Positions 31,327 to 41,042 of a stretch of 53,495 nucleotides of DNA are shown here, in pieces. Source of the stretch: Halobacteriales archaeon QS_6_64_34 (GTDB lineage: Archaea; Halobacteriota; Halobacteria; Halobacteriales; Haloarculaceae); contig PXRT01000013.1 in the NCBI GenBank assembly GCA_003020925.1, positions 92,975 through 146,469 of the forward strand, written 5' to 3'. The translations under genes were made by a program, and so were the position numbers. The notes under the pieces were generated by a model. That model saw only the letters and a program-made list of their open reading frames with translations. It was not told the origin of the DNA and searched no databases. How positions within the stretch are numbered: position 1 is the stretch's first letter; the number at the start of each line of letters is the position of its first letter.

Positions 31327-31815
31327 TCAGTAGTCGTTGGCCTGCGCTATCCAGCCGGCGACGCGGCTCTCGCCTAAGTCTATTCGGTCGGCCAGGTCCG
31401 CCGCGTCGGCCCCGGCCAGTTCGCCGACGGTCTCGATGCCCGCGTCGGCGAGTCGGTCGCCGTAGGCGGGCCCGATGCCGTTCAACTCCGTGACGGCGTC
31501 GGTGCTGCCCGCCGCTTGGGCGGTCTCCGCAGCCGGCTCGTCGTCGGCCGCCCAATCGTCCTCGTCTGCTTTCTCGGCCAGCGTCTCGAACTCGTCGGCC
31601 GCCGGGTCCCCACTCCCGGTGTTGTCCGACCCCGAGGGCGCTGCGCTCTCGGATTCTGCCCCACTACTCGCCGTCTCTGTTCCTTTGACAGCGTCCTCGT
31701 CCTCCGTAGAAGGCCCACGCTCGACTGTGACGTCGACATCACCGGAGCGGCGCGGCTCCGATGACTCCGACCCGTCGAGCCCGAGTGCAGATTTTAGCTT
31801 CTGAAGCAAACCCAT
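31327..31815 (-). CDS. Acidic protein with C-terminal helix-hairpin-helix tail
   Basis: 162 residues: a short amphipathic N-terminal helix (MGLLQKLKSALGL), about 85 disordered residues very rich in Ser, Glu, Asp and Ala, then a helix-hairpin-helix pair (about 105-160) beginning VTELNGIGPAYGDRLADAG. Such tails resemble the HhH repeats of DNA-binding and NAD-ligase/RecA-like proteins and of many haloarchaeal proteins of unknown function. A very similar tail ends the phasin-like protein near 37 kb. It sits between pabB and aroE on the same strand, with no functional link apparent. Confidence 0.65.
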   Translation of the reverse strand: MGLLQKLKSALGLDGSESSEPRRSGDVDVTVERGPSTEDEDAVKGTETASSGAESESAAPSGSDNTGSGDPAADEFETLAEKADEDDWAADDEPAAETAQAAGSTDAVTELNGIGPAYGDRLADAGIETVGELAGADAADLADRIDLGESRVAGWIAQANDY

Positions 31816-31865
31816 ACGCCCCTGTTCTGTGCCCCCGCACTAATCTTTTGCTGGTGTAGCGGTAA

Positions 31866-32663
31866 TCAAAGCCCGTCCCGAAGCGCTTCGTTCATCGGGG
31901 CCACCGGCGCCGACTCCCCGGTCCAGCGCTCGAACGCCTCGACGCCCTGGTACAGCAGCATCCAGGCGCCATCCACCGTTGTCGCCCCGACCGCGCCCGC
32001 GTCCCGGAGGAGCCGTGTCTCGACGGGGGAGTAGACCGCGTCTAACACTGCGAGGTCACCGCACAGCGCGTCAGCAGGCACCGGCGTCGCGTCCTCGTCC
32101 ATCCCGACGCTGGTGCAGTTGACCAGCACGTCGGCCCCGGTCAGCAGGTCCCCGAGCGCGTCCAGTCCGTGCCCACTCGCACCCGGTACCTCTTCGGCGA
32201 GGGCGTCGGCTTTCGAGGCCGTCCGGTTGGCTATCTCGACGGTCATCCCCTCGTCGGCGAGCCCGAACGCCACCGCGCGGCCGGCCCCGCCCGCGCCGAC
32301 GACGACCGCCGTCCCGTCGAGTGTCACGTCGTGGTGGTCGAGCGCGCGGACCGCGCCCACCGCGTCGGTGTTGTAGCCCCGGGGTACCTCGCCCGAGAAG
32401 TCGATAGTGTTGACCGCGCCGATGCGCTCCGCGAGGGCGTCGGTCTCGACCGCCGCCAGCACCGCCTGCTTGAACGGGATGGTGACGTTCAGCCCCGCCA
32501 CGCCGAGCCTGTCGGCGGCTTCGACGGCCGCCGCTCCCCCGTCGGCCGGCGGCTCGAAGGTGACGTATCTGGCGTCGATACCCAGCGCCTCATAGCCCGC
32601 TTCGTGCATCGGCGGCGACAGCGAGTGTCCCACCGGATTGCCGATGAGCCCGTAGACGTCCAT
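31866..32663 (-). CDS. aroE: Shikimate dehydrogenase
   Basis: 265 residues. It reduces 3-dehydroshikimate to shikimate with NADPH in the aromatic pathway that produces chorismate, the substrate of the pab genes next door. It starts [20 protein letters not shown], with the catalytic Lys in [10 protein letters not shown] and the Asp in GYNTDAVGA, and the NADP turn [15 protein letters not shown]. Length is normal. The frame continues upstream, but this N-terminus is unmistakable. Confidence 0.92.
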   Translation of the reverse strand: MDVYGLIGNPVGHSLSPPMHEAGYEALGIDARYVTFEPPADGGAAAVEAADRLGVAGLNVTIPFKQAVLAAVETDALAERIGAVNTIDFSGEVPRGYNTDAVGAVRALDHHDVTLDGTAVVVGAGGAGRAVAFGLADEGMTVEIANRTASKADALAEEVPGASGHGLDALGDLLTGADVLVNCTSVGMDEDATPVPADALCGDLAVLDAVYSPVETRLLRDAGAVGATTVDGAWMLLYQGVEAFERWTGESAPVAPMNEALRDGL

Positions 32664-32842
32664 ACCTCGGAGAGCGGCGCGGCCCCTATTCAACGCCACG
32701 CTCCCAGTCGGGGCAACCGAGACCGGGGTCGTGGCTGCCAGGACAAGCAGTACGGCCAGGCGGTCCGAACGCACCGGGTAGCCCAAAATCACCAGCGGGC
32801 GTTTCGCAACTTTTTCCACCGGACACCTGCTGTATTCTCTTA

Positions 32843-34228
32843 GTGAGTCGCCTCCGTCATCCGCTCGTCCAGGTCGGGGTCGCAACACTGTTGACCGTCG
32901 GCTGGGTCGCCGTCGTCGTGTTGGGCATCGACCTCGGCGTGCTTGCCACCGTCGGCGTGTCGGGACTGGCCGTTCTGGGCGCGTCGTTCCTGCTCGCCTG
33001 GGGCGCAGAGACTGCCGAGAAAGACGTCCCACGGGCCTTCGCCATCGCCGTCCTCGCCGTGCTGGCGGTCGCGCCGGAGTACGCCGTCGACGCGCTGTAC
33101 GCCTGGAACGCCGGGGCCGGTGGGGCGACGGCCGAAGCCTGTAGCCAGTTGACTGCCAGACAGATAGAGGCGAGTCAGACGACCCTGGCGCGGGGCTGTC
33201 ACGACGCGAATCTCGCCATCGCGAACATGACCGGCGCGAACCGAATCCTCATCGGTATCGGGTGGGCCGGCATCGCCGTCTTTACCGTCTGGCGCGCCGC
33301 CAAGACACGTGACCCGGCAGTTCAGAACCGCGAGGGCGTTCTCAGCGACGCGGTCGCACTCGATACGGACATCGCGACCGAGATTACGTTCCTCTTTGCG
33401 GCGACCGGATGGGCCTTCTTCGTGCCGCTGGGCGGCGGTATCGGCCTGCTCGATACGCTCTTTCTGGTTGGGCTGTACGTCGCCTACATCGGGATAGTAC
33501 TCAAATCCGACATCGAGACCTCCGAGCACACCGTCGGCGTCCCCAAGTACTTCCAGCAGTGGTCATTGCCGTGGCGACCGCTGGTCGTGCTCACGCTGTT
33601 TGCGTACTCCGGTCTCCTCATCTTTACCGCCGTCGAACCCTTCGCCCACGGACTCGAGGAAATCGGGCTCCGGAACGGCATCCCCGAGTTCTTCATGATT
33701 CAGTGGGTCGCACCGCTTGCGAGTGAGTCCCCCGAACTCATCGTCGTCGCAGTGCTGGTCAACAAGGCCCGGTCGACGGCCGGGTTCAACGCGCTCATCT
33801 CCTCGAAGCTCAACCAGTGGACGCTGCTCATCGGGACCATCGCGGTCGTCTACTCCATCGCACTGGGCGGGCTGGGAACGCTCCCGTTCGACCGGAAACA
33901 GGCCGCCGAAATCTGGATTACCGCCGCACAGTCGTATTTCGCGCTGGCCATCCTGGTCAACTTCGAGATATCGATTCGGGAGGCCGTCGTCCTCTTTGGC
34001 CTGTTTATCTCCCAGGTGCTACTCGAGTTCGTGCTCATCCGGGACCTCGTGGCGCTTCCGGTCGATAGCTACGAACTGCTCATCGCATACACCGTGCTGT
34101 ATCTGGTCGTCGGGACCGCCCTGTTCGCCGCCCGTCGGCGGGCGCTGGCCGAGCTGTTCGGCCTGGCGGGTGATGCCGTCCGGACCGCACTCGGCCAGGA
34201 GCCTGTCCACGAGGAACTGGCGAACTGA
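32843..34228 (+). CDS. Sodium/calcium exchanger family transporter
   Basis: 461 residues, about 11 hydrophobic segments. Two inverted alpha repeats of the Ca2+:cation antiporter superfamily are seen: [15 protein letters not shown] near residue 75 and [17 protein letters not shown] near 297, each with the acidic ion-binding residue. An extra soluble or periplasmic loop with [15 protein letters not shown] and a second cysteine interrupts the first repeat, unusual for the family. It starts with GTG. The stop overlaps the start of dtdA by one base, so the pair is co-transcribed. Confidence 0.82.
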   Translation: MSRLRHPLVQVGVATLLTVGWVAVVVLGIDLGVLATVGVSGLAVLGASFLLAWGAETAEKDVPRAFAIAVLAVLAVAPEYAVDALYAWNAGAGGATAEACSQLTARQIEASQTTLARGCHDANLAIANMTGANRILIGIGWAGIAVFTVWRAAKTRDPAVQNREGVLSDAVALDTDIATEITFLFAATGWAFFVPLGGGIGLLDTLFLVGLYVAYIGIVLKSDIETSEHTVGVPKYFQQWSLPWRPLVVLTLFAYSGLLIFTAVEPFAHGLEEIGLRNGIPEFFMIQWVAPLASESPELIVVAVLVNKARSTAGFNALISSKLNQWTLLIGTIAVVYSIALGGLGTLPFDRKQAAEIWITAAQSYFALAILVNFEISIREAVVLFGLFISQVLLEFVLIRDLVALPVDSYELLIAYTVLYLVVGTALFAARRRALAELFGLAGDAVRTALGQEPVHEELAN

Positions 34229-35613
34229 TGCTCGCTATCGTCGTCTCCCGGACCGACCCGGCCAGCGCCAACATCGGCGAGCGTCTCCTCGAGGTTGCCG
34301 ACTGGACCGAGCGGGTCGACGACGACCGTCCCGACGCCGACGGCGGCGACACCGTCTACCGCACCGGCGGGGCCGAACTCCGCGAGTTCGAGGGGCGCCA
34401 TCTCGAACTCGACGACGCGGCCGACGCCTTCACAAACCCCTATACAGAGTCAGAACGGGCAGCGTCGACACCCGAGCTGCTGGTGTTTGCCTCGAAGCAC
34501 GCCGGCGAGACCGGGCAGTTGTTGACTGCCCACCACACCGGGAACTTCGGTGAGGCCGAATACGGCGGCGAGAGCGGCCACTTCGCCCGTGCTGCCCCGA
34601 ACGCCCACAAGGCCGTCATCGACGCGCTGGCCGAACACGCCCCCGAGGGCTACGACGTGGGAATGGAGTGTACCCACCACGGGCCGACCGACGTGGGCGT
34701 CCCGTCGCTGTTCGTCGAGGTCGGCAGCGCCGAGCCCCAGTGGCGCGACCCCGACGCGGCACGCGCCGCCGCTCGGGCGATACTCGATTTGTGCGACCTG
34801 TCCCCCGACGCCGGGAGCGAGAACGGTACCCATCGACAGCTCGTCGGCTTCGGCGGCGGCCACTACGTCCCCCGGTTCGAGCGGGTCGTCCGGGAGACCG
34901 ACTGGGCAGTCGGTCACATCGGCGCCGACTGGTGTCTGGACGCACTCGGGGCATGGTGTGACAGCGACACGCACGCCGGGGCGGTCATCGAGCGCGCGTT
35001 CGCCGAAAGCGGCGCCGAGTACGCCCTCGTCACCGGCGACCACCCCGACCTCGTCGAGCGTATCGAGTCGCTGGGCTATCGCGTCGTCGGCGAGCGGTTT
35101 CTCCACGAGACGACCGGTGTCCCGCTGTCGCTCGTCGACGGACTGGAGGCAGCGGTCGCGCCGGTCAGCGACGGGCTCCGGTTTGGGGACGGCGCGACCG
35201 ACCCCGGCGAGTGGCAGGTCGTCGAGTTGCCCGAGGAACTGCTCGCCGAGGCGACCGGTATCGACCCCGACGCCGTTCGGTCGTGGTTCGAGACGAATAC
35301 GGTAGCCTTTGGAACCGAACAGCAGGGCACCGTCGTCACTGGACCGGTCGTCCTCGACGAATCGAGCGAGCGGGCCGCCGTGGTCGACGCGCTGGCCGAC
35401 GTCCTGACCCAGCGCTACGACAGCGTCGAGCGGGACGACAACGAACTGCGCGCCAGTGAACAGCGGTTCGACCCGGAACTCGCTGCGACACTCGGCGTTC
35501 CCGAAGGACCGAAGTACGGACGGCTCTCCGCCGGACAGTCCGTCGAGGTCGACGGGCGGGAGATACGTCCGGAAACCGTCCAGCGCGAGCGTATACGTCG
35601 CTTTACGCTGTAA
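34228..35613 (+). CDS. dtdA: D-aminoacyl-tRNA deacylase (archaeal DTD2) with C-terminal extension
   Basis: 461 residues. The first ~260 match archaeal DtdA, which removes D-amino acids from tRNA: FASKHAGETGQLLTAHHTGN, NAHKAVIDALAEH, ECTHHGPTDVGVPSLFVE and GFGGGHYVPRFE, with the zinc-site histidines. The remaining ~200 residues form a second region (from ADWCLDALGAWCDSDTHAG, ending GVPEGPKYGRLSAGQSVEV), longer than the crenarchaeal/methanogen enzymes. It overlaps the exchanger gene at its start and precedes ftsZ1. Confidence 0.88.
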   Translation: MLAIVVSRTDPASANIGERLLEVADWTERVDDDRPDADGGDTVYRTGGAELREFEGRHLELDDAADAFTNPYTESERAASTPELLVFASKHAGETGQLLTAHHTGNFGEAEYGGESGHFARAAPNAHKAVIDALAEHAPEGYDVGMECTHHGPTDVGVPSLFVEVGSAEPQWRDPDAARAAARAILDLCDLSPDAGSENGTHRQLVGFGGGHYVPRFERVVRETDWAVGHIGADWCLDALGAWCDSDTHAGAVIERAFAESGAEYALVTGDHPDLVERIESLGYRVVGERFLHETTGVPLSLVDGLEAAVAPVSDGLRFGDGATDPGEWQVVELPEELLAEATGIDPDAVRSWFETNTVAFGTEQQGTVVTGPVVLDESSERAAVVDALADVLTQRYDSVERDDNELRASEQRFDPELAATLGVPEGPKYGRLSAGQSVEVDGREIRPETVQRERIRRFTL

Positions 35614-35702
35614 GAAAACGGACAGAATCGGCCGTAGCGTCGTCAGCCACCCGTCTGACACAGGGGAAAACTAATGAGTGTCCGTCTGCAACAGGGATTT
35701 AA

Positions 35703-36860
35703 ATGGATTCGATTATCGACGACGCCATCGACGAGGCCGAAGGGGAGCGCGAGGACGGCGCTGACCCCGAGACCAACAGCCAGCACGAACCGACCCCGGA
35801 CCGGGAAGACCCGTCCAGCTCCGGGACGATGACCGACGACGAGCTCGCGAGCGTCGTCAAGGACCTCGAAACGAAGATTACCGTCGTCGGCTGTGGCGGC
35901 GCCGGCGGTAACACGGTCACGCGGATGATGGAGGAGGGAATCCACGGCGCGAAACTGGTCGCGGCCAACACGGATGCCCAGCACCTCGCCGACGAGGTCG
36001 AGGCCGACACGAAGATTCTGATGGGCCGGGAGCGCACCGGTGGTCGCGGTGCCGGCTCGGTCCCGAAAATCGGCGAGGAAGCCGCCCAGGAAGATATCGA
36101 TGACATCCAGCAGTCCATCTCCGGGTCGGACATGGTCTTCGTCACCGCTGGTCTCGGTGGCGGGACGGGCACTGGGTCAGCCCCCGTCGTCGCACAGGCC
36201 GCACAGGAGGAGGGTGCTCTCACTATCTCTATCGTCACGATTCCCTTCACGGCGGAGGGCGAGCGGCGACGCGCCAACGCCGACGCGGGGCTAGAACGCC
36301 TGCGCTCGGTCTCGGATACGGTCATCGTCGTTCCGAACGACCGCCTGCTGGATTACGCCCCCAGCATGCCGCTGCAGGACGCGTTCAAAATCTGTGACCG
36401 CGTCCTGATGCGGTCGGTCAAGGGGATGACCGAACTCATTACGAAGCCCGGACTGGTCAACGTGGACTTCGCCGACGTTCGGACCATCATGGAAAACGGC
36501 GGCGTCGCGATGATTGGACTCGGCGAAAGCGACAGCGAGAACAAGGCCCAGGACTCCATCCGGTCGGCACTTCGCTCGCCGCTGCTCGACGTGGAGTTCG
36601 ACGGTGCCAGCAGCGCCCTCGTCAACGTCGTCGGCGGCCCCGACATGAGTATCGAGGAAGCGGAGGGCGTCGTCGAGGAGATTTACGACCGCATCGACCC
36701 CGACGCCCGCATCATCTGGGGCGCTTCGGTCAACAACGACTTCGAGGGGAAAATGGAGACGATGATTGTCGTCACCGGCGTCGAGAGCCCACAGATTTAC
36801 GGGCAAAGCGAGGCCGAACGGGCCACACAGGCCAGCGAAGATATCGACTATGTGGACTGA
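35703..36860 (+). CDS. ftsZ: Cell division protein FtsZ (FtsZ1 type)
   Basis: 385 residues, tubulin-like GTPase that forms the division ring. After an acidic N-terminal extension of ~55 residues come [16 protein letters not shown], the tubulin signature [13 protein letters not shown] and the synergy-loop element [14 protein letters not shown]. The gene order ftsZ-(one gene)-secE-spt5 is the common haloarchaeal arrangement for FtsZ1. The 90 bases upstream contain GGGATTTAAATGG at the start itself, so the promoter lies further up. Confidence 0.93.
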   Translation: MDSIIDDAIDEAEGEREDGADPETNSQHEPTPDREDPSSSGTMTDDELASVVKDLETKITVVGCGGAGGNTVTRMMEEGIHGAKLVAANTDAQHLADEVEADTKILMGRERTGGRGAGSVPKIGEEAAQEDIDDIQQSISGSDMVFVTAGLGGGTGTGSAPVVAQAAQEEGALTISIVTIPFTAEGERRRANADAGLERLRSVSDTVIVVPNDRLLDYAPSMPLQDAFKICDRVLMRSVKGMTELITKPGLVNVDFADVRTIMENGGVAMIGLGESDSENKAQDSIRSALRSPLLDVEFDGASSALVNVVGGPDMSIEEAEGVVEEIYDRIDPDARIIWGASVNNDFEGKMETMIVVTGVESPQIYGQSEAERATQASEDIDYVD

Positions 36861-36910
36861 ACTGTCATTGCTGACTCACATACGTCAGCGAGCCTTCGAG
36901 AGTGGGCCGG

Positions 36911-37633
36911 TCAGGTCTGGCTCCGTGCGCTGGAAATCCATTCCTCGGCGTTGTCCTCGTTGACCTCTGCTGCTTCGGCGATTGTCGTCGTGTCGGCGTC
37001 GGCTAGATGCTCTACCGACTGGATACCGGAGTTACGGAGTCTGTCGGCGTACGTCTCGCCGAGGCCCTCGATGGTTTCGAGTTTCTCGCCCTGGTCCCCC
37101 ATCCCGTCGCCAGTCGTCCGGACGTCCTTCGCCATCTGCTGCTGTGCCGTCTCGGCGACGGTTTCGACCTCTTCGGACAGGTTCTCGGGACTGGCCTCGG
37201 AGGCACGGACGGGTTCGGCAGTGTCCTCCTGTGCCGTGCGCTGTGCAGTGAGAGCGGCATCGACCGTTCTGGCGACGAGTCGCTTCTGCTGGTCAGTCAT
37301 ATCTTGGAAGCCCTCACCGAGTTCCGATTCGAACTCGTCCCACGCGCGCTGCTGTGTCGCTTCGAACTCCTCGAGCTGGCTGTTGAACGATTCACGGAAG
37401 GCCTCGTTGTCCAGCGCCGATTCGAAGATGTCGAGTTGCGCATCGAACAGCTGTTTCAGGAAATCGACACCCTGGTACTGAGCGGACCGCTGGGCGCTGA
37501 TACCGCTGTGCATGAACGCCTCGAACATGTTCTGCTGGAGTTCGAGGCTCTGCTGGAGGAAGTCCTGGCTCTGCTTGATTGTGTTGCGTTGCATCTCTAG
37601 GGCCGCGTCAAACGGTGTCGTGATTTCAGTCAT
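36911..37633 (-). CDS. Phasin-like coiled-coil protein with HhH tail
   Basis: 240 residues. The first ~125 form a long amphipathic alpha-helical region with Gln/Phe heptad-like repeats (QSQDFLQQSLELQQNMFEAF), resembling haloarchaeal polyhydroxyalkanoate granule proteins (PhaP) as I remember them. A linker rich in Glu follows, then a C-terminal helix-hairpin-helix domain (about 183-240, EGLGETYADRLRNSGIQSV). The combination suggests a granule-surface or DNA-linked scaffolding role; no PHA synthase gene is in the window. ATG 37633 gives MTEITTPFDAALEMQ. A TATTTAAATA box lies about 80 bases upstream. Confidence 0.6.
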   Translation of the reverse strand: MTEITTPFDAALEMQRNTIKQSQDFLQQSLELQQNMFEAFMHSGISAQRSAQYQGVDFLKQLFDAQLDIFESALDNEAFRESFNSQLEEFEATQQRAWDEFESELGEGFQDMTDQQKRLVARTVDAALTAQRTAQEDTAEPVRASEASPENLSEEVETVAETAQQQMAKDVRTTGDGMGDQGEKLETIEGLGETYADRLRNSGIQSVEHLADADTTTIAEAAEVNEDNAEEWISSARSQT

Positions 37634-37792
37634 AGGTCGTTTTCGGATTGGTTGGCGCCAGCCACAACAGGGCACCTATTCTCCAGTTGACACGAGAGGG
37701 GTGAGCTATTTAAATAATGAGCTTGCAGAATAACACCGTTGTAGTGTGATATAAATATCACCCCGCCAGCACGTGGGAACCGCCGACCACAA

Positions 37793-37800
37793 TATAGAAA
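37793..37800 (+). promoter_or_regulatory. TATA-like box for secE-spt5
   Basis: TATAGAAA lies about 28 bases before the secE ATG, a good leaderless promoter position; a second AT-rich stretch, ATATAAATATC, is 40 bases further up. Confidence 0.4.
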
Positions 37801-37824
37801 AGCCCGTGGGCGGTAAGCGTCGAT

Positions 37825-38004
37825 ATGAACGTTCCGTACGACCTCACCTCCTACGTTCGCGTGCTCAAACTGGCGAGTACGCCCGACTGGGAGGAGTTCT
37901 CCCAGATTGCAAAGATTGCCGGTGCCGGCATTCTCCTCGTGGGACTCATCGGTTTCATCATCTTCGCCCTGATGACGTTCGTCCCGGGCAGCAAGCCGGT
38001 GTAA
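37825..38004 (+). CDS. secE: Protein translocase SEC61 complex gamma subunit (SecE)
   Basis: 59 residues, single-span membrane protein that clamps the SecY channel. It has an amphipathic N-terminal helix (SYVRVLKLASTPDWEEFSQI), then the transmembrane helix GAGILLVGLIGFIIFALMTF and a very short outer tail. Size, topology and the spt5 gene four bases downstream make it a clear archaeal SecE. Confidence 0.9.
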   Translation: MNVPYDLTSYVRVLKLASTPDWEEFSQIAKIAGAGILLVGLIGFIIFALMTFVPGSKPV

Positions 38005-38008
38005 TCCG

Positions 38009-38446
38009 ATGGGCATCTACGCAGTCAAGACCACGGCGAGCCAGGAGCGGACCGTCGCGGACATGATTATCAGCCGCGAGGAGCCCGAAATCCACGCGGC
38101 GCTGGCGCCCGACTCGCTGACGAGCTACGTGATGGTCGAAGCCGACGACCACTCCGTCTTCGAGCGGATTCTCGACGAGATTCCCCACGCCAACGGCGTC
38201 GTCCAGGGGGAGTCCTCGATGGCCGAAGTCGAGCACTTCCTCTCGCCGAAACCCGACGTGGAGGGCATCGCCGAAGGCGACATCGTCGAACTCATCGCCG
38301 GCCCGTTCAAAGGCGAGAAGGCCCAGGTCCAGCGCATCGACGAGGGCAAAGACCAGGTCACCGTCGAGCTGTACGAGGCGACGGTCCCGATTCCCGTAAC
38401 CGTGCGTGGCGACCAGATTCGAGTGCTGGATAGCGAGGAACGGTAG
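38009..38446 (+). CDS. spt5: Transcription elongation factor Spt5 (NusG family)
   Basis: 145 residues: NGN domain (about 1-85, starting MGIYAVKTTASQERTVADMI) and a KOW domain (about 88-135, with IAGPFKGEKAQVQRIDEGK). Spt5 binds the RNA polymerase clamp with Spt4 and increases processivity. The normal operon partner secE precedes it. Nothing unusual in length or motifs. Confidence 0.93.
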   Translation: MGIYAVKTTASQERTVADMIISREEPEIHAALAPDSLTSYVMVEADDHSVFERILDEIPHANGVVQGESSMAEVEHFLSPKPDVEGIAEGDIVELIAGPFKGEKAQVQRIDEGKDQVTVELYEATVPIPVTVRGDQIRVLDSEER

Positions 38447-38605
38447 TTCCTCGGACCGTATCGCGCCTCGGTTTCCGGACACGTAACGTGTACTGTCCCT
38501 CGATACACGCCCGATTGTACAACGTCGTCCCCGAGCTATCGGTCAAAATCCGGTCGAAGCTTCGGGAAGCTTTACACCGCAGTGTGGTAACGGCTCAGTT
38601 ACAAG

Positions 38606-39541
38606 ATGGTAGCTATCCGAACGGACGGGTTGACGAAGCGCTTCGGTGACGTGGTCGCCGTCAACGACCTCGACCTTACCATCGAGAAGGGAGAGGTGTT
38701 TGGCTTCCTCGGGCCAAACGGTGCGGGGAAGTCGACGACGATTAACCTTCTGCTGGATTTCATCCGCCCGACGGCGGGCAGCGTCGAGGTGCTCGGGCAG
38801 GACGCACAGACGAACCCGGAGTTGATTCGCGAGCGGGTCGGCGTCCTCCCGGAGGGGTACGGCTTCGACGACCCGCTGACGGGCCGGGAGTATCTGTCGT
38901 GGGCGATTCGGACGAAACGGGCCGACGACGACGCCGACGAGTTACTGGAGATGGTGGGGCTGGCCGACGACGGCGACCGGCTTGCCGGCGACTACTCCAA
39001 GGGGATGCAACAGCGTCTGGCCTTCGCCATCGCGCTGGTTGATGACCCCGACCTGCTGATTCTGGACGAGCCCTCGACGGGGCTGGACCCCAACGGCATC
39101 CAGCAGCTACGGGACGTCGTCCGCGAGCGGGCCGACCAGGGGACGACCGTCTTCTTTTCCAGTCACATCCTCTCGGAAGTCGAGGCGGTCAGCGACCGGG
39201 TGGGCGTGATGAACGAGGGCGAACTGGTCGCCGTCGACAGCATCGAGGGCCTCCGCGAGAGCGCGGGCGGGCACGCGACGCTGCAACTCGACTGCGCGTC
39301 GACGCCGGCGGGGCTGGGCGTGGACGCGCTCGACGGCGTCGCGGCGACCAGTGTCGACGAGCGGACGCTGGTGGTCGACTGCACCGACTCGGCCGCGAAA
39401 GTCGACGTGGTCACCCACGTCGCCGAGCGCGCGACCGTCGAGGACATCCGCTCTAAGACCGTCTCGCTGGAGGCGCTGTTCAACGACCTGACCGGCGGCG
39501 GCCGCGACGACGCCCGTCCGGTCGAGGAGGTCCGCCAGTGA
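38606..39541 (+). CDS. ABC transporter ATP-binding protein
   Basis: 311 residues. Walker A is GPNGAGKSTT, the signature reads YSKGMQQRLAFA, Walker B is LLILDEPSTGLDP and the switch His is SSHILSEVE. The signature variant SKGMQQ is usual for ABC-2 type exporters. A C-terminal domain of about 80 residues follows. It is the first gene of a three-gene operon; the stop overlaps the GTG start of the permease. Confidence 0.9.
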   Translation: MVAIRTDGLTKRFGDVVAVNDLDLTIEKGEVFGFLGPNGAGKSTTINLLLDFIRPTAGSVEVLGQDAQTNPELIRERVGVLPEGYGFDDPLTGREYLSWAIRTKRADDDADELLEMVGLADDGDRLAGDYSKGMQQRLAFAIALVDDPDLLILDEPSTGLDPNGIQQLRDVVRERADQGTTVFFSSHILSEVEAVSDRVGVMNEGELVAVDSIEGLRESAGGHATLQLDCASTPAGLGVDALDGVAATSVDERTLVVDCTDSAAKVDVVTHVAERATVEDIRSKTVSLEALFNDLTGGGRDDARPVEEVRQ

Positions 39542-40386
39542 GCCTCCGCGACATCACCCACAAGGACTTCACCGCAGCGCGCCGGTCGCGGGCGCTGTGG
39601 GCCGTGGCGACGCTGCTGGGACTGTTGACCGCGCTCATCGCCTTCGGATACTCGGGCTACCGGACCGGTCCCGAGGAGACGGTGATACAGCTGTTCAGGA
39701 CCATGGGCGGCATGTTCGGACTACTGCTTCCCATCGTCGCGCTGGTGGCGAGCTACATGGCAATCGCCGGCGAGCGCGAGAGCGGCGGCGTGAAGTTCCT
39801 GCTGGGACTGCCCAACAGCCGCCGGGACGTGTTCCTCGGGAAACTGGCGAGCCGACTGGGAATCGTCACCGCCGGGCTGGTGTTCATCTTCGCCACCGCG
39901 ACGGCGATGGCCGTCGCCCGCAACGGCGCCCTCCCGGTCGGCGTCGTCGCCGGGATGTTCGCCGTTTCGCTGCTGTACACGTCGGTGTTCGTCGCCATCG
40001 CCGTGGCGCTGTCGGCGACCGTCGCCGAGCGGAGCCGGGCCATCGCCGCCGCGGTCGGGTCGTACTTCGTCCTCGTCTTGCTGTACGTGATTCCCGGGGT
40101 CAACGTCGCGTTGCTGGCCCGGTTCGTCCACCAGACGCTGCTCGGGTTCGAGCCGAACTTCGACCTCTACAACGCCGTGCTGTTTACCAGCCCGCTCATC
40201 GCCTACCGGAAGGCGATGAATTTGGTCGTCCCGAGCGGGCTCGAACGGGAGGTGCTCCAGCGGCCCGCTGAGGGGTACACCCCGCCGGGGTATCTCGGCG
40301 ACGAGATGTCGCTGCTGGTGTTTGCCGTCTGGCTCGCGGTGCCACTCGCCATCGGCTACTGGCGGTTCGAGGGGGCAGACCTGTGA
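39538..40386 (+). CDS. ABC-2 type permease
   Basis: 282 residues with six hydrophobic segments (near 20-36, 62-78, 110-128, 138-160, 170-195 and 255-275) and the ABC-2 layout including GERESGGVKFLLGLPNSR between the second and third helices. GTG start overlaps the ATPase stop by four bases. Substrate unknown: lipids, antibiotics or copper-enzyme maturation are known roles of relatives. Confidence 0.85.
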   Translation: MSLRDITHKDFTAARRSRALWAVATLLGLLTALIAFGYSGYRTGPEETVIQLFRTMGGMFGLLLPIVALVASYMAIAGERESGGVKFLLGLPNSRRDVFLGKLASRLGIVTAGLVFIFATATAMAVARNGALPVGVVAGMFAVSLLYTSVFVAIAVALSATVAERSRAIAAAVGSYFVLVLLYVIPGVNVALLARFVHQTLLGFEPNFDLYNAVLFTSPLIAYRKAMNLVVPSGLEREVLQRPAEGYTPPGYLGDEMSLLVFAVWLAVPLAIGYWRFEGADL

Positions 40387-41042
40387 GGGGCGAAGAACTG
40401 GCCGACACCGCCGGCACGGTGTTGCTGGCCGTCGGCGTCGTTGCCCTACTGCTGCCGGCGCTGTTCCCGGTCCAGCAGGTGCTCTACCACGGGACACAGG
40501 CCGGCACGATGGCCGACGGCTCGGAACTCCGGGCGGAGGGGTACACCGTCATCGAGTACGAGAACCTCTCTGAGCGGGGCCAGGAGATATACGTGGCCGC
40601 GCTGCAGTCGCCGGACGGGGCGTACACGGTGCCCGTCGGCCAGGGCGCCCCGGAGTTCCCGTACGACGGGGCGGACGACCGTGACGACGTGAGCGGGCGG
40701 GCGGAGTTCGAGGAACGCCGGCGGCTGACCAGCGTCGTCATCGAGCGACCCGACGGCGCGGACCTCCCGCCGGCCGACGAACCGGTCGAGCGTCTCGACC
40801 GCGAGCAGCCGCCCCGTGAGGACGCGGCGAGCGGCGGCGAGACGGCGAGCCAGAACGAGACGGCGACGGAGAGCGAGCAGGAACTCGAACAGCGACGACA
40901 GATGGTCGCGACGTACGACCTGGTGACTGTCGGCCAGCGGACGCCCCCGGTGACGGACTCGGGGAACCTCCTGCGGCTGGGGGCGGTGCTGCTCGGAACG
41001 GTCGCTATCGGGGTCGGCGGCTACCTCCGGTCGCGGCCCTAG
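40383..41042 (+). CDS. Membrane protein of the ABC-2 operon, unknown
   Basis: 219 residues with one transmembrane helix near each end (about 10-30 and 198-215) and an exported middle of about 165 residues rich in Glu, Ser and Arg, including an acidic stretch. The GTG start lies inside the permease stop, so it belongs to the operon. No family recognised; the architecture suggests an extracytoplasmic loop domain serving the exporter. Confidence 0.6.
   Translation: MRGEELADTAGTVLLAVGVVALLLPALFPVQQVLYHGTQAGTMADGSELRAEGYTVIEYENLSERGQEIYVAALQSPDGAYTVPVGQGAPEFPYDGADDRDDVSGRAEFEERRRLTSVVIERPDGADLPPADEPVERLDREQPPREDAASGGETASQNETATESEQELEQRRQMVATYDLVTVGQRTPPVTDSGNLLRLGAVLLGTVAIGVGGYLRSRP

Noticed and set aside
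34450..35661. Minus-strand frame opposite dtdA
   Set aside because: Low-quality Val/Gly-rich shadow of a clear DtdA.
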